Below are positions 12,781 to 24,800 of a stretch of 64,000 nucleotides of DNA, piece after piece. Below the pieces are notes generated by a model, which was given only the letters and a program-made list of their open reading frames with translations, was not told where the DNA came from and made no database searches. The stretch is from Leptasterias polaris (taxonomy: Eukaryota > Echinodermata > Asteroidea > Forcipulatida > Asteriidae): the NCBI GenBank assembly GCA_037783415.1, contig JAZGTN010000006.1:5518001-5582000 (forward strand). Reading direction: 5' to 3'. Numbering within the stretch: the first letter of the stretch is position 1; every line of letters begins with the position of its first letter. The translations under genes were made by a program, and so were the position numbers.

Positions 12781-13066
12781 TGGATGGTTAACAGCATCCA
12801 TTGTAATGATGATGGTGATAAAAAAAAAATGAAGATAAGGTGAAATAATTATGTTATAAACACAACAAATGTATGCAGTATAAATACGCGGGCAAAATAT
12901 ACCAGTATTGATGTTTGATCCATTTGAATTTGAATTATAAATCTTAATATTATGATCGTAATTTTATCATACGATTGTCTATGGTGAAAGTGCATGACAG
13001 GGTACGTGCAGTACAACATAATACAGTCATATCTGTAAGAGTACACCGTGTGAACAGTAAATTTCT

Positions 13067-13800
13067 TTAAAGGGAAGGTGTACATTTGGTAATTACTCTT
13101 AAAGTTAATAGCAATAAAAAAATCATTGGTTAGAGAAGCCTACAGCAGCTCTTTCAATAGTAAAAAGTTAAGGAAAAAGATAACGGGGACTTTGTTACCC
13201 CTAAAAATTTGAATCTGAGAAGCGTTAGAGTCAGAAACGTTTCTCAGGTTGTGTATTCCTATTAGGCCAAACAAAAAAAATGTTCTGTTTCCGATTACAT
13301 GCCATTTTAAAATAGGGTCGGTACATGTAGGTCGGAAAGTTTTGTTTTTTTGCCTTTTTTTAATATTCTAATACATGTAGGTTTGGCGAGTGTGTAAATA
13401 CCCTACTTGCCCGAAAAACAAACACTAACACTGGTTTTTTAGTTCAATTTTGTTAAAAACATATTAGTTTGTCAAAGTCTGACATTTGGTTCATGGTACC
13501 TTCATTTTTATTTTTTCATTTATTTAAATTTTATTTTATTTATTTCTTTTTCATGCCGAATAAAAAGTTTACGGTCGCGGCATAAAGTTAGGGTCGGTCG
13601 GGAAACCGGAAACAGAACCCTTTTTTTTTTTTTTGCCTTAGAGTTTATTTGCTCCAAATTTTCGGCGATATCTCAAAAACGCGGCCACCTTTTGAAATGA
13701 AACTTTCATTGGTTAGTGTGATTGTATATAAGCTACACTCAAATAGGATTAAATAGGAATGGTTCCAAAAGCCAAAGGTACATGTATACTTTGCCTTTAA
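13067..13800. mobile_element. TTAA-bounded MITE-1 interrupted by a second inverted-repeat element
   Basis: The outer element starts ttaaagggaaggtgtacat and ends atactttgcctttaa. Between the two recognisable halves (at gtgtattcct and ttatttgctccaaatttt) lies 13263-13640, whose own ends are inverted: aaatgttctgtttccg at the left and ggaaacagaacccttt at the right. Confidence 0.8.
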
Positions 13801-14743
13801 GGGGATGGCGACGGCTCGGCCAGCCTCATGTGAAGATTCTCTTTCATATAGCTACTCAGTACTAATGTACTTCGGTAACAAGACCTGCTATTTCATTGCC
13901 CTGTGCGTCTTGTACACTCATAATCTTATAAAAACATGATCAAAATGAAAGATTATATCCAGTCAATAACATTTCCTTACACTTGAGTCGTCATCGCGTC
14001 ATCTTCTTCTGCTCTCGCTGGCACACCCAGTGTTACATTTTTCACATTTTATGACTATTCATGTGAGTAATTGGGCAATTTTGGGGAAATATAGTGAAAT
14101 TGAAATGAAGTCAACCAAACCATCAGCCTTGACGTCAATGTGATGTTGTATCGTAAACATTTGATATATTGAGAAATACTTAGCTACATGTAGCATTGTT
14201 CGATGTTATTTAAATCTTTTTTCCCCCATCTATTTGATGACAAGATATAAATAATTTGATGAGTTTTCTTAAGAAGTGTGTGGTTCTGGCATGAAGCATC
14301 ACATTTGATTCCATTAATTTTGTAGGCTATTTAAAAAATGGATTTGGCTGTAGATGTGGCTTATTTTTCATAGGCATTAAACAAAATTAATTTGATATGA
14401 ATTCTGATTTTTTTTCTTTCCATACAGAAAGTCAGTATTATAATTGTTAAATAGCCTTGAATAAGCTTATCAAAGCCTATACCATAATGCTCAGCCCTTG
14501 TGAACATTGAGAATTGAGTTTTGTGTACTTTTTTTGCATGGGGGAAAGCATTATGCCTGTATTAATGGCCTTAATTATTTATACTTATGATTTTGCCATC
14601 TTGCATCTTAAATGTAGGCCCTATTCTATGTATTGATTTTCCAATCAAATAAAGCGGGAGCCAGTCTTGATCCACCACATTAAAGCATTTAGGCTGGTTA
14701 CAGTTTCAAGCAGAATATTTCCATGCTGGAAAGTATATTTGAC
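13801..14743. other. No gene recognised
   Basis: Unique-looking AT-rich sequence. No open frame over 60 codons and no recurring family. Confidence 0.5.
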
Positions 14744-15050
14744 AAGGGCCCCATAGAGCTTCTTTAAGCAGAAAATAATTGCTTAACAAATTTCTGCTCT
14801 GCAAAAATTAGCAGGAAACCAGGCAGGAATGATTTTGTGACGTGACTTTTTAGCTGGTTATCTGTTTCTGCTTAGCATACTTGTCTTGTGCTTATAAGTA
14901 ATCAATTGGTAGAGCTGCTTAAGCAGACAATTTTGCTAGAAATGTTGTGCTCAGCAAAAAATTGCAGGATACCAGGCTGAAATGGTGCATGTGATATTTT
15001 GGCTGGTAACCTTATTCTGTGCAGCATAAATTTGCTGTGCTTGCATGGCC
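14744..15050. mobile_element. Two MITE-3 copies side by side
   Basis: Two degenerate copies in the same orientation, 14744-14915 and about 14920-15050. Both hold agcagaaaat-type, gcaggaaaccag/gcaggataccag and agctggtta/ggctggtaacc landmarks. Confidence 0.75.
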
Positions 15051-15795
15051 ACATTGTACTGAATCAGCTGGGTGAATTTGGGTCCAGATGTGAATTTGAA
15101 CCAGTATAGATTCATCATGTGTTAGTTGATTTGTAGACACCAGACACTCAGTACAAATGTACTTCCTCAAACAAATTGGCACTTCAAATAAAAAGGGAAA
15201 ACAAGCTTTCAGGAAGCTGGACTGCAAAACACTGGTTAAGTATAAACATACCAGTACACACATTTAACCATAACAGGAAATGTGTGGACATGCATGTGAT
15301 ATACATTGGAGCTCTGCACTGACTATCACAGTCTATTTCTGGAAGGAAGTTGGGCTTCAAAAGATGCAGTGTTTGTTGTCAATATTGCATAATTGCATAA
15401 TTGCAGTAGTGCCTGGCATTGTAACTCTTTCAGTGCCCCCTTGTTGTGAGTTGAACATGTAATGCCCAGCTTTTTTAGGTTTTTCAAAATTCTGTATACA
15501 TATTTTAAACAAAATTATAATAATAAGTCATTCTCACACAAAAAATGTATCCCCCCACTGCGTTTCTAACTAATACTTGCCTTAAACCCATCGTTATTAT
15601 TCATAGAAAAGTGAGAGAAAGTCTGAGAGAGTTTTTTTTGTTTTTTGAAAACGCTTCAGACCACCAGATTTCCTTCAAAACAGATTCTTGTTTCACTGAA
15701 GTAACAAAGAGTTATAAATCCCACAGCTTCATTTTATTGCTTATTTATAACTGTGGCTTAACCTGTGGTTTCCCTCTCCTTCCGCAACGTTGTAG

Positions 15796-15876
15796 AAACA
15801 AACGGACAGAAGATTGGGCCAGTAAGCCGGATGAGGAATCTGAAGAAGCGAATTTCCCTCAAGAGTTTCCGACGCT
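15796..15876 (+). CDS. CDK14: CDK14-like N-terminal exon (first one seen)
   Basis: The acceptor is a pyrimidine-rich stretch ending gttgtag, and the donor is CGCT|gtaagt. The frame set by the next exon reads ..[26 protein letters not shown] methionine at 15831 starts [10 protein letters not shown], which resembles the basic MKKLRRTLSESF stretch near the start of vertebrate CDK14, including the preceding KIG. Two start options remain: translation could begin at 15831, or an upstream exon ending in one extra base could supply more N-terminus, because the exon opens with two bases of a split codon. A longer open frame over the same bases (15545-15880) is in a different frame and does not fit the splicing. 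The basic Ser-rich segment is the kind of region that binds 14-3-3 in related kinases (inference). Confidence 0.75.
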
Positions 15877-18800
15877 GTAAGTATGATCATCGCCCTCTAG
15901 AGAATAACGTAGTCCAGGTATTCCATTAATCATGGGACTAAACCCTTTGATTTGTTTACGAACATTACAGGTTTTGAGGCATGGTATTGCATTGAGGTAT
16001 CAATGTATACTCGGTTTGCCATAACACCATGTGTATATACTTTGCTGTGTAGATTTGATTTAACAGGGGCGGGCAGTAGGCAAGTTTTCAGGAACATATC
16101 TACACAGCAAAGTATACACACAGTGTTACCGTTAAATGAATATATATACATTTAAAAACATCAACCTGCTTTTTATATGGGTGACTTTGAGTATCACAAC
16201 ATTTTTAAGTGGATTGGCACAAATTTGATCTAAATGGAACATTTAAACCCTCAGCAGAGCTGTCAGCTCTCCCTGATTCTACAGAAAGTTTCTGCTCTGC
16301 CTTTAGCCGTGTTCGCATTGGACTTTCTTTTGGGTAAACTAACCGAGCAAATGGGAAACTTAACCATGCAAGTAGCCCAGGAAGTTTCCCTCCCAGGTAA
16401 CTTGCCCGACCCTAATGGGTAGTTTAACCGACCCACCTCTGCCCGGTTAAATTGACCAGGTCAGTTTAACTGAGCCGAATAGTCAAGTGCGAACGTGATT
16501 TTGGTAAAAGCCGTCCCGGAAAAAGCCACATCCGGTCCCTCGACCCGCCGCCACGTGATCGTGAGATGACACGTACACTCATATGTGCTTACACGGAAGC
16601 TCGGTTGCACTCATTGCATTCTCGCTGTCATGCACCCCGGTCAAAGGTCACTGCGATAGCGCCCTCTTGTGTTTGTCTTAAATTAGTCAGTAAGTTTTAC
16701 CAGTCGTGTTGGTTAGTTTACCCACGTCATTAATCCCAGTGCGGATGCTGTTAAGTTTCACCTTTTGGAATGTTAACCATGGTCTCGGTAAAACATTAAT
16801 CCAATGCGAACACGGCTATTGCTATGAAGAGTACCAAGTACTTCGGTTTGGTGTAGGTTAGAAACCATTGATTCATCAGTGATTTGTCAAATTTGATAGA
16901 ATTTTTGATAAATTATTGTCTTTTTTTAACAATCAAACGGTTCCAAAAGCAAAAGGTATACTTTCCCTTTAAGAACATGTCATATGATTTGGAGCTCGTT
17001 GATTCTCCATTGGATTCAGAGTATTTACATTCATGGAGCGTGGTCATCAGTATCATCCGATGCAAGTCTTCTGATACTTTGGTCTTCGTTAACAACAGCT
17101 GAGATGCAAATCTGTCGGGAGCATTTCACTGCGGGCAATTTCCGCAATCTTACGCTAATGTGGGTAATAATGAAACCGGTTGCATTTGCCATAAACAAGG
17201 GGCTGTAAAAATACCCCAGAGGAAAGAAAATAGATTGCTACAAAAACAGGAAAATACAAAAAAACATGCTTGTTCGGAATGGACCAATACAATGTATGAC
17301 GAAATGCCGGAAATGGTTTTAAAAGTGTAATCAGGAAACCTGTTGAGTTATTTTGTTTTTTTATCATTTAAGAAAAAACATTGAATAGTGTGAAGATTAC
17401 CAAAGATTAAAATCATTCTGAACTGTTGTTTCCGTGCCCTGAAGTTTAACAAATTCTGCTGGGGATAACACTGCTAATGTGTCTCAAAATATAACACCTC
17501 CAAGCAATGATAGTATCAGGGGATCTTTAATTTATTCACAGAGTAAGTTTGATAAAAAAATGCTGTGAAAGCTCACGATCGTGTAGTAGGGCTTGAATTT
17601 TTTTCAGCTGACAAAATTGAGTAAAGCAATTTTGTTTTCCATGTAATGTAATTCCCCCGCCAAGCGGAATGCATTAGCTGTTATCTTGGTAAGCCATTGG
17701 AATGGGTATTGACGATTGACTTTGTCAGTGATAAGTTACTGAGAAGCGGGTGTCAATTATCTAAGCTTTAATATGTGGCTGCATTCTTAATAACTATTAT
17801 TTGTTATCTTGAAAAGCAATTGGTATTGACCAAAGTAACCTTTGTTTACAGAAAAGTGAACTTGTACATTCCAGGTCACTTTGTGGCAGGCAAGATACTA
17901 CTCTGGTCATATGAGAAATGGTACATTTTGTGTCATAATTTTCTCATCAACTCTAGAAAAAATACGGACAAACACATTCAGATTGGCCCCCTTTTTTCAT
18001 ACTAAAAGTTGATAAAAAAACAAACTGACTGGGTAAAATAAAAATAAAAATGATTTTGGGTTGAACAAAGAAAAATTGACTAGAGCGGGATTTGAACCAA
18101 CGACCTCCGGTTTAACGTGCCGGCGCTCTACCAACTGAGCTATCTAGCCCTATGTTGGCGGTTTCCCTATTTTGTCAATATCTTTGTTCGGGGGGGGGGG
18201 GGGGGGGTGCCAGTCAGAAGCCATTCAACCGCAAATCCCCTTAAGGTGATCCCCTGACTGCCGCTTCCCAGGTTGTATCGTATACTTGGGTGTGATCCCT
18301 GGCTACACAGCAGTTTGCGGGAAACCGCCAACATAGGGCTAGATAGCTCAGTTGGTAGAGCGCCGGCACGTTAAACCGGAGGTCGTTGGTTCAAATCCCG
18401 CTCTAGTCAATTTGTCTTTGTTCAACCCAAAATCATTTTAAAAAAACAAATTGTGTATTCTCTATAAAATATCAGATTTAGTGTTTTCATCCATCGAGCT
18501 GTGTACTGAATGTGCCTGCAGGAAGTTCAGGCTCTGTGGCACTTTTGTAAACATGTAATGTCACAGGTTACATGGTCTATTAACAACTGACCTGATGTCA
18601 GTAAAAGTTTTTAAAATGAGAAGTGCTTGTCAATTACTTAGCTTATAAATGTGTAATTGGCCGCATTCTTTAAATATTGCAGCCAAAATATTGCTTTGTT
18701 TATTTTATTGATGTATGTTTTGTGGGGGTTGTTACTTTTTATGGAGACAAGCTAGCTTATCAAATCCGTCAACTGGGTCATTAATTCCAAAGTCATAATT

Positions 18801-21800
18801 GGGCACATATATACCTTGCAGGAAAATACTGACTGTTGAAGCGCCTTGAGCGTCACTGAGTGACGGATATGAGCGCTATATAAGAAGCCACTATTATTAT
18901 TATTATTATAAAGGATTCCTGTTGATGTGTACATACAAGATCTTCATTTACAAATGTAGAAGCTGTTGCTGAACACTAACAGCGCCCTCTCTTGACCACA
19001 ATAGATATATCTTTCCCACCGTACAAGTCAGTGGGAAAAAAACTGCAGATTTTTTATGATGATTCACCTGGTGGTTTTTATGGGGAAAATGGATTTATCA
19101 TTGGGAAATTATTCATTTAAAACCTTTTTAAACTGTTGTCATCAATATTAAAAATACAAGCGAGGTCGCAACAGTTGGGGTTTGGGTTTACAGGACACAA
19201 TTTGATGGTTTTCCTTCGTTTTGTTAAGTTTTTTTGAGAACATTTTTATTTTAAAAAACTTGTAAGTGGCCTGCTGTTTTGACCCTTGGGTTTTCGAGAA
19301 GACAACAAGTGAATAAGCATGGACGGGGTACAGAGAATACATTGTATGATTAGAAACTGTAGCATGTTTTTAAGCATCCTTATGTACAGTATTCAATTTA
19401 TAAGGATTTGTTTGGGTGTTGTAACCCCCTCTTGTGACCGTTGTTACTTCCCGTTTGCCAAAGGTTATGAGGATGAGGGTGAGGCATGGGTAGGGTAGGG
19501 ATGGGGGGGGGGGGGCGGAGGAGCGGAGGAGGGGTTGATCTGGTCATAATTGTACCAGATATCAAATTAGATTAGTACTGAAATGTGTTCTGACACACTA
19601 CTAAGTTTGACCAGGGAAAGCTACTGGTTCGTATCTTAATTTCTAGATATCTTATTTCTAGATCTATAAATGTGCATCCCTCAAGCTCTACACATAAGCT
19701 GCATCACCATCAGCAGTCCATCATTCTCCTGAAAATGAGTAGAGTATACTGTTCGAAACGTTGAGACCACACCGGCTCTTTTCAGAGCCAACACTCCCTC
19801 CCAAAAGAGATTTACATGTACTCATGGTTGCACCCGCAAGTAGTTATTTCTTAATTTCTAGAGGTGTCTTTTCTGTGACAGTTTTTGTCATCCTCATGTT
19901 AAACCGTCATTTCAGGTTCACATAATACATTAAAGGGATATCTTAGATAATAAACAACATGGTCGGTTATGATAAGGATCTGTGCGGCTAAGGGAAGGGG
20001 AGGCGGAGATAGGGTGTGTCTGAGTGGAGGGGGAAGCTTTCTCAAGCGTAATCAAAGTCTCATAATTATCACCCAAACACACCATGTAACAATCTCTAAC
20101 GACCATTGGCTAGAATGAAAGTACTCTACAAAACTGTCATGCTTCATCATTTTCCTCCTGCGGATCTCAATACCAGGAAGTGAATACCGAGACATATCCA
20201 TGCACAGTCCCTTCGCTGAGGCACATTAGGTGTACCTCCCTTGGGGCTATATATATTCAGGCTTGGAGCAGAACCATTTGCATGATCGGAGGAGATTAAG
20301 TCATCCCTGCAGTGGCATTGCATTACACCTTCGTTTAAGCACAGTGGCTTATGAAATCTTTTAACCTACGCATTCCGCCTCTCACATAGTTGTGTGTGTT
20401 TTGGGGGTTTTTTTTGTAGAAAGTTGCAGAATGCAGAATGGTCATTATACAATTTTGTGTGTAAGACTGAGGCAAGTTTTGTAATTTACTAGACTTGTCA
20501 GGATCCCCACTGCTCTACCCTTGGCACCTGTCACTGTAGAGTTTCACTAAATAAGGGAACTGCGACAAAGCTAGGTTTCTTAAAACAGAAAATTGACAGA
20601 CTTGTTTATGACAATAATGATAAGCAAACAGAAAAAAACAAAGAAATCAAAGATGCAGCTGGTCATCTTTTAATTATCTTTAAAAGCTAGCCACCATTTT
20701 AAAAAGGCCACCATTGGTTTTAGGTGTTCAACCCTCAAGTTACATTTAAAAACTATATTTTGATTTGGTCTGTGTCTAAAGGCCATTATAAATATATCAC
20801 TGATGGTGTTTAAAATGATAAAGAAAAGGGTTTTGTCTCCTTGTCCTAAATTATCATGCCCTAGTTTTTTTTTCTTCCTGGCCACCCTAATACAAACCCC
20901 AAGGTTTATTGATCAATTAACCAAGATAATTTCTGAAAACTCTCATTAATATCACTGATGGCGTTTAAAGTGATAAAGAAAAGGGTTTTGTCTCCTTGTC
21001 CTAAATTATCATGCCCTAGTTTTGTTTTCTTCCTGGCCACCCTAATACAAACCCCAAGGTTTATTGATCAATTAACCAAGATAATTTCTGAAAACTCTCA
21101 TTAATATCACTGATGGCGTTTAAAGTGATAAAGAAAAGGGTTTTGTCTCCTTGTCCTAAATTATCATGCCCTAGGTTTGTTTTCTTCCTGTAAACCCAAG
21201 GTTCATTGATCCATTAACCAAGATAGTTTACAAAAACTCATGATGAGAAAAACAACTTAGGTGCGGGGGGGGGGGTATTTCTTGAGAAAGAAGAGGTGGG
21301 AAGAGCTACATAATGTACAACATTATGATTATTGTATTGTATGCAACATTTCTATCGAAAGGCACCCGGATAAAGTGCATAAATTTATAATCATGTTGTA
21401 ATTGAGCCGTTACTTCCACATCCTGAAAACTCATCAAGTCAAAGTATAATATTATCAGCTGCGGCAGGCGGCAATTTTACGAAAGCGACTGTTAAGCACA
21501 AAGAGCTTGTAACCAAGGTGCTTAGCAGCAGTGGTTACCATCCCAACATTCTTGGTGGTTTATACGAGCAATGACATTCTCAGCTGGATAAATTAGAATG
21601 CCAAGCAAGGTCTTTTTATGGGAAATCTGGTCATGATTATTGTAAATGGCAATTGCATGATGATCTATATTTAAGTTCACTAATGCGAAGCATAAGCGCA
21701 TCACTACGCGGCGCACCTACTAAACGGCGGTGGGCATACCCCGCCTCGCATAATCGCTAAGTGATTCCTTCGTCTTGATCCCGTGCAGGGGAAACGGCAT

Positions 21801-24800
21801 AAGGGAAGCTGTCATCCGCTCAACCAAAAACCCGATGAGTTAATGATCGGGCGCAAGGTCTGTCACACACTCCTCTCAACCACATCCAGATCAGGTGGCT
21901 GGTGTGCTGATAATCCTACATCCACCCAACAGAGCGTTGTTCTTCAGATGCTAATGGCATTTTGTTTAGGTGTGTACTCGTAATACTCTTTCATTTTGTC
22001 TCACTTCTTTCACAGCTTTCAGCAAGGACAACACAATCACAGAGGAAGGATGTCAACTTGAGGTAAGTCAGACTCGTTTGAGTTGTTTCCCTTTCTGCAG
22101 TTTTTTGAAAGAATTTTTCATCTTGGGAAGATTTGTTACTAGTTGAGATTTCACAGCGGACAAAGCGAACCCATTTTGTTTAGGAATGATTTAACAAAGA
22201 AACGTGACAAATCAAAATCTCAAAGTGAAATTCGGCCGTCATTGATCTCACTTGGTTTCTTTTTGAATCAATTTCGTGAATCATCTAGTGATCTGATTGA
22301 TCGGTTTGTGGCAATATACTTGACAGAAAAAAAATGTTTTGAGAGGAAGTGTGTACAAATTACTCTCTTCCATTTTTTTTCATATGTAGGATTCTTAGCC
22401 TCTATACTTACATTTAAGATTGCCTCGTTGGCACATTTTTAGCAGTGATGTACTCAGTCAGCATGTTGATGTAGAAACATTGCACAGGGTGACATGGTCA
22501 AAATAACACTTGAATATTGTACTGATTTGCATAAAGGTTTTAACAAATGCACCGACCCATTGAAACCGAAAGGAGGCTTGACTCAGTAATTTTGTATTTC
22601 ATTCTGAATGGCTTAGGTGGTAATTGTTCTATACAAGCAATCTAACCTATAGACATTGTAAACTGGTACATTTGTAAGCCCCTTTCACACTAGATGAAAT
22701 TCCCCGAAAACTTTGGTTTATCTTTTCACACTTGAATTGCAAACCCTGGCAAAGTCCTGGGAAATAGCCCTTTCCCAGGAAGAAGCTACCCCTGTTTTAG
22801 AGTAGGGTTAAGCGATATGAACCCAGGGTTAACATACTGACTGGGTAAATTTTAAATAATTTTAGGGTTGAACAAAGAAAAATGTATTAGAGTCGCACCC
22901 CCGAACAAAGGTATTGATAAAATAGTGCTAGATAATAGCTCAGTTGGTAGAGCGCCAGTATGTTAATCCGGAGGTCGCAGGTTCAAATCAAAAACGATTA
23001 CTGTTTGCCTGTGAAGTAAATGCTTTTGTATGGAGTGATGTACATGACTGTATCACCGTAAATAGAGAATATCAGAGGTAGCTTTTCCCATTACTACTGT
23101 ATGATTATAAGTTACTGTACACTCATATGCACATTATACATCCGTAAAGACATGAAGTGTACATAAATGTTGCACAAAGTACACCATGACATCAAATGTG
23201 TACAAAAGAGACATAGACACCTGGACTTCCTGCAGGAATTGGTACACAGCCCAGTGGGGGAAAACACAAGTTATTACATTTTACGGTAATTGAACCCATC
23301 TCAAAACTTGTTTTTTTAGCTGTTTTATTTTAGTTGTCTTTTATTCTTGATTTTACGTGTTAATTAGGATACAAAATGTAATATTTCTCAAATCTCATAT
23401 GAATAGTGTAGTATGTTGCCTGCCAGGAAGTGCACTCAGGGCTCCAATACTGGACAAACAGACCCAAGGCCAGTGATTTGGGGCCAGAAAAGTCATGACC
23501 AAACAAGTCCAGTTGTCTCGTGTTTTTCCAAACGTTTGCCAAGAGGTGCATCCTGTTATTATTTTGATGCCATTTGCAGTAAAACTCATTTGATAGTACT
23601 TAGCAATATTATGACAAGTAAGATCAATCTTCACTTGGTGCTTGTTAAAATCAAAATAGTTTATATCATAACTGTGCAGAAAGTTGTTCTGCTTGTGATT
23701 CTGGTCTTGTAAAAATAAACTTCAGGTCCAATAAGTATTTTGAGCTACAAGCCCTCCAGCTTTGTTGATTTTGGTGTCCACCCCCACCCCCCTGTCCCCT
23801 CCGAGTGGAGCCCTGACACTGGATGTTGTTGGGCAGAGTAGCTAATTTTGCAAACATGGTGACACGTCTATACTGTATGCAAGACATCTTAATGCAGCAC
23901 TAACAACAAGCGTGGTTATTTTATAATGGAGGAAGGAAGGGAAGGATATAGCTGCTTAAGCACAAAAAGTAGCTAAGCTCAACACAATTGTGCTTACCAG
24001 AATAAGATTACCCTCCAAAATACCATGTCAGGTGTATCAGCGGTTAGTGGTATCCTGCTCATTTTCGCTTATCAGAAAAATTGTTAAGCAATATTTTCTT
24101 CAAAAGCAGCACTATAAAATTGGACTGTGGTTGTTTTCGGCAAGATGTATTTACAGAAAGATGTATTTACAGCAAGAGGAGTCACTGTACATCAATAAGT
24201 CTGGGTGCAAATAATGCCTGGCTCATGCCACTGTAATTCCATTACATTCGCAATCAAAAATTAAGCAAAATTAAATTTACACAAGATTTCAAATAAAACT
24301 GAAAACTTGCTGAATTATTTTAGCATATATAAAAATGTTTCCACCGGTGAGATGTACATCTTACTATCTCTTCAGTGATGACACTACACTTGGTGCATGT
24401 GGAAATACAAAACCATTGCGTCAACAGTGACCAAGCAAACCTTGTTAAAAAATAACATGTATGTAATTCATGAAATTAAACCAGATTACAAGGCATCAAA
24501 TTAAAGCTTCGTAGCGAGATTGACTTGTAATCTTCCAGAGATTGGAATGTATTTCAATAGAATGTCCGTCACTGATGAAGCTGGCCCCTTATGCTCGGTG
24601 TGTGATTAAATTGTAATTCTGAGTAATCAGCTGTTGTAAACTGCTTACCAACCAAAAGGACCTATCGTATAAAGGCAAAAAATTGTTAACCCCTGACATT
24701 TTTACCCTATTATTAGAGTTTTTCTTGAAGGCTGAATGACAACACAACACATAAACAGGTTTACACTCAATTCAGAAGCAGTTGATAGAAATGAAATAAG

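Larger units (their letters stand above)
18025..18438. mobile_element. TPAL copy A: head-to-head tRNA-like palindrome
   Basis: Two 117-bp arms (18051-18167 and 18319-18435) are inverted copies with only one mismatch that I can find. They are separated by a 151-bp spacer holding an 18-G run. Each arm is tRNA-like, with A box tagctcagttgg and B box ggttcaaatccc, and the two 5' ends face the spacer, so transcription would run outward. The element is flanked on both sides by taaaaaaacaaa (18013-18024, 18439-18450), a 12-bp direct repeat that fits a target-site duplication. Confidence 0.9.
17850..18600. mobile_element. MITE-4 copy split by TPAL copy A
   Basis: 17850-18012 and 18451-18600 match the two sides of the uninterrupted copy at 33620-33955: acattttgtgtca, aaaagttga, then gcctgcaggaagt..aggct and gtaaacatgt.atgtcacagg. 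The break falls exactly at the TPAL element. Confidence 0.8.
15877..22015 (+). other. Intron of the CDK14-like gene (about 6.1 kb)
   Basis: Bounded by gtaagt and ttcacag. It contains a TIR element (16304-16818), a MITE-1 end (16928-16972), the split MITE-4 with TPAL copy A (17850-18600), a SINE tail (18812-18911), the histone-type stem-loop (19774-19811) and a 155-bp tandem repeat (20794-21245). The other stretches carry no gene signal. Confidence 0.7.

Noticed and set aside
1..15795. CDK14-like promoter or first exon.
   Set aside because: No GC-rich start region, and no open frame that ends in the needed phase and resembles the CDK14 N-terminus.
15545..15880. Longest + strand open frame around the first kinase exon (111 codons).
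   Set aside because: Its frame does not match the splice phases. The real exon, 15796-15876, is read in another frame that joins 22016 in register and resembles CDK14.
18336..18408. A functional tRNA gene.
   Set aside because: The pol III boxes are good, but the stems pair poorly, the anticodon loop is atypical, and the same sequence recurs in a mobile family.
19729..19768. Functional hammerhead ribozyme.
   Set aside because: The first core block has three extra bases and I could not build stems I and III with a cleavage triplet. Only the resemblance is reported.
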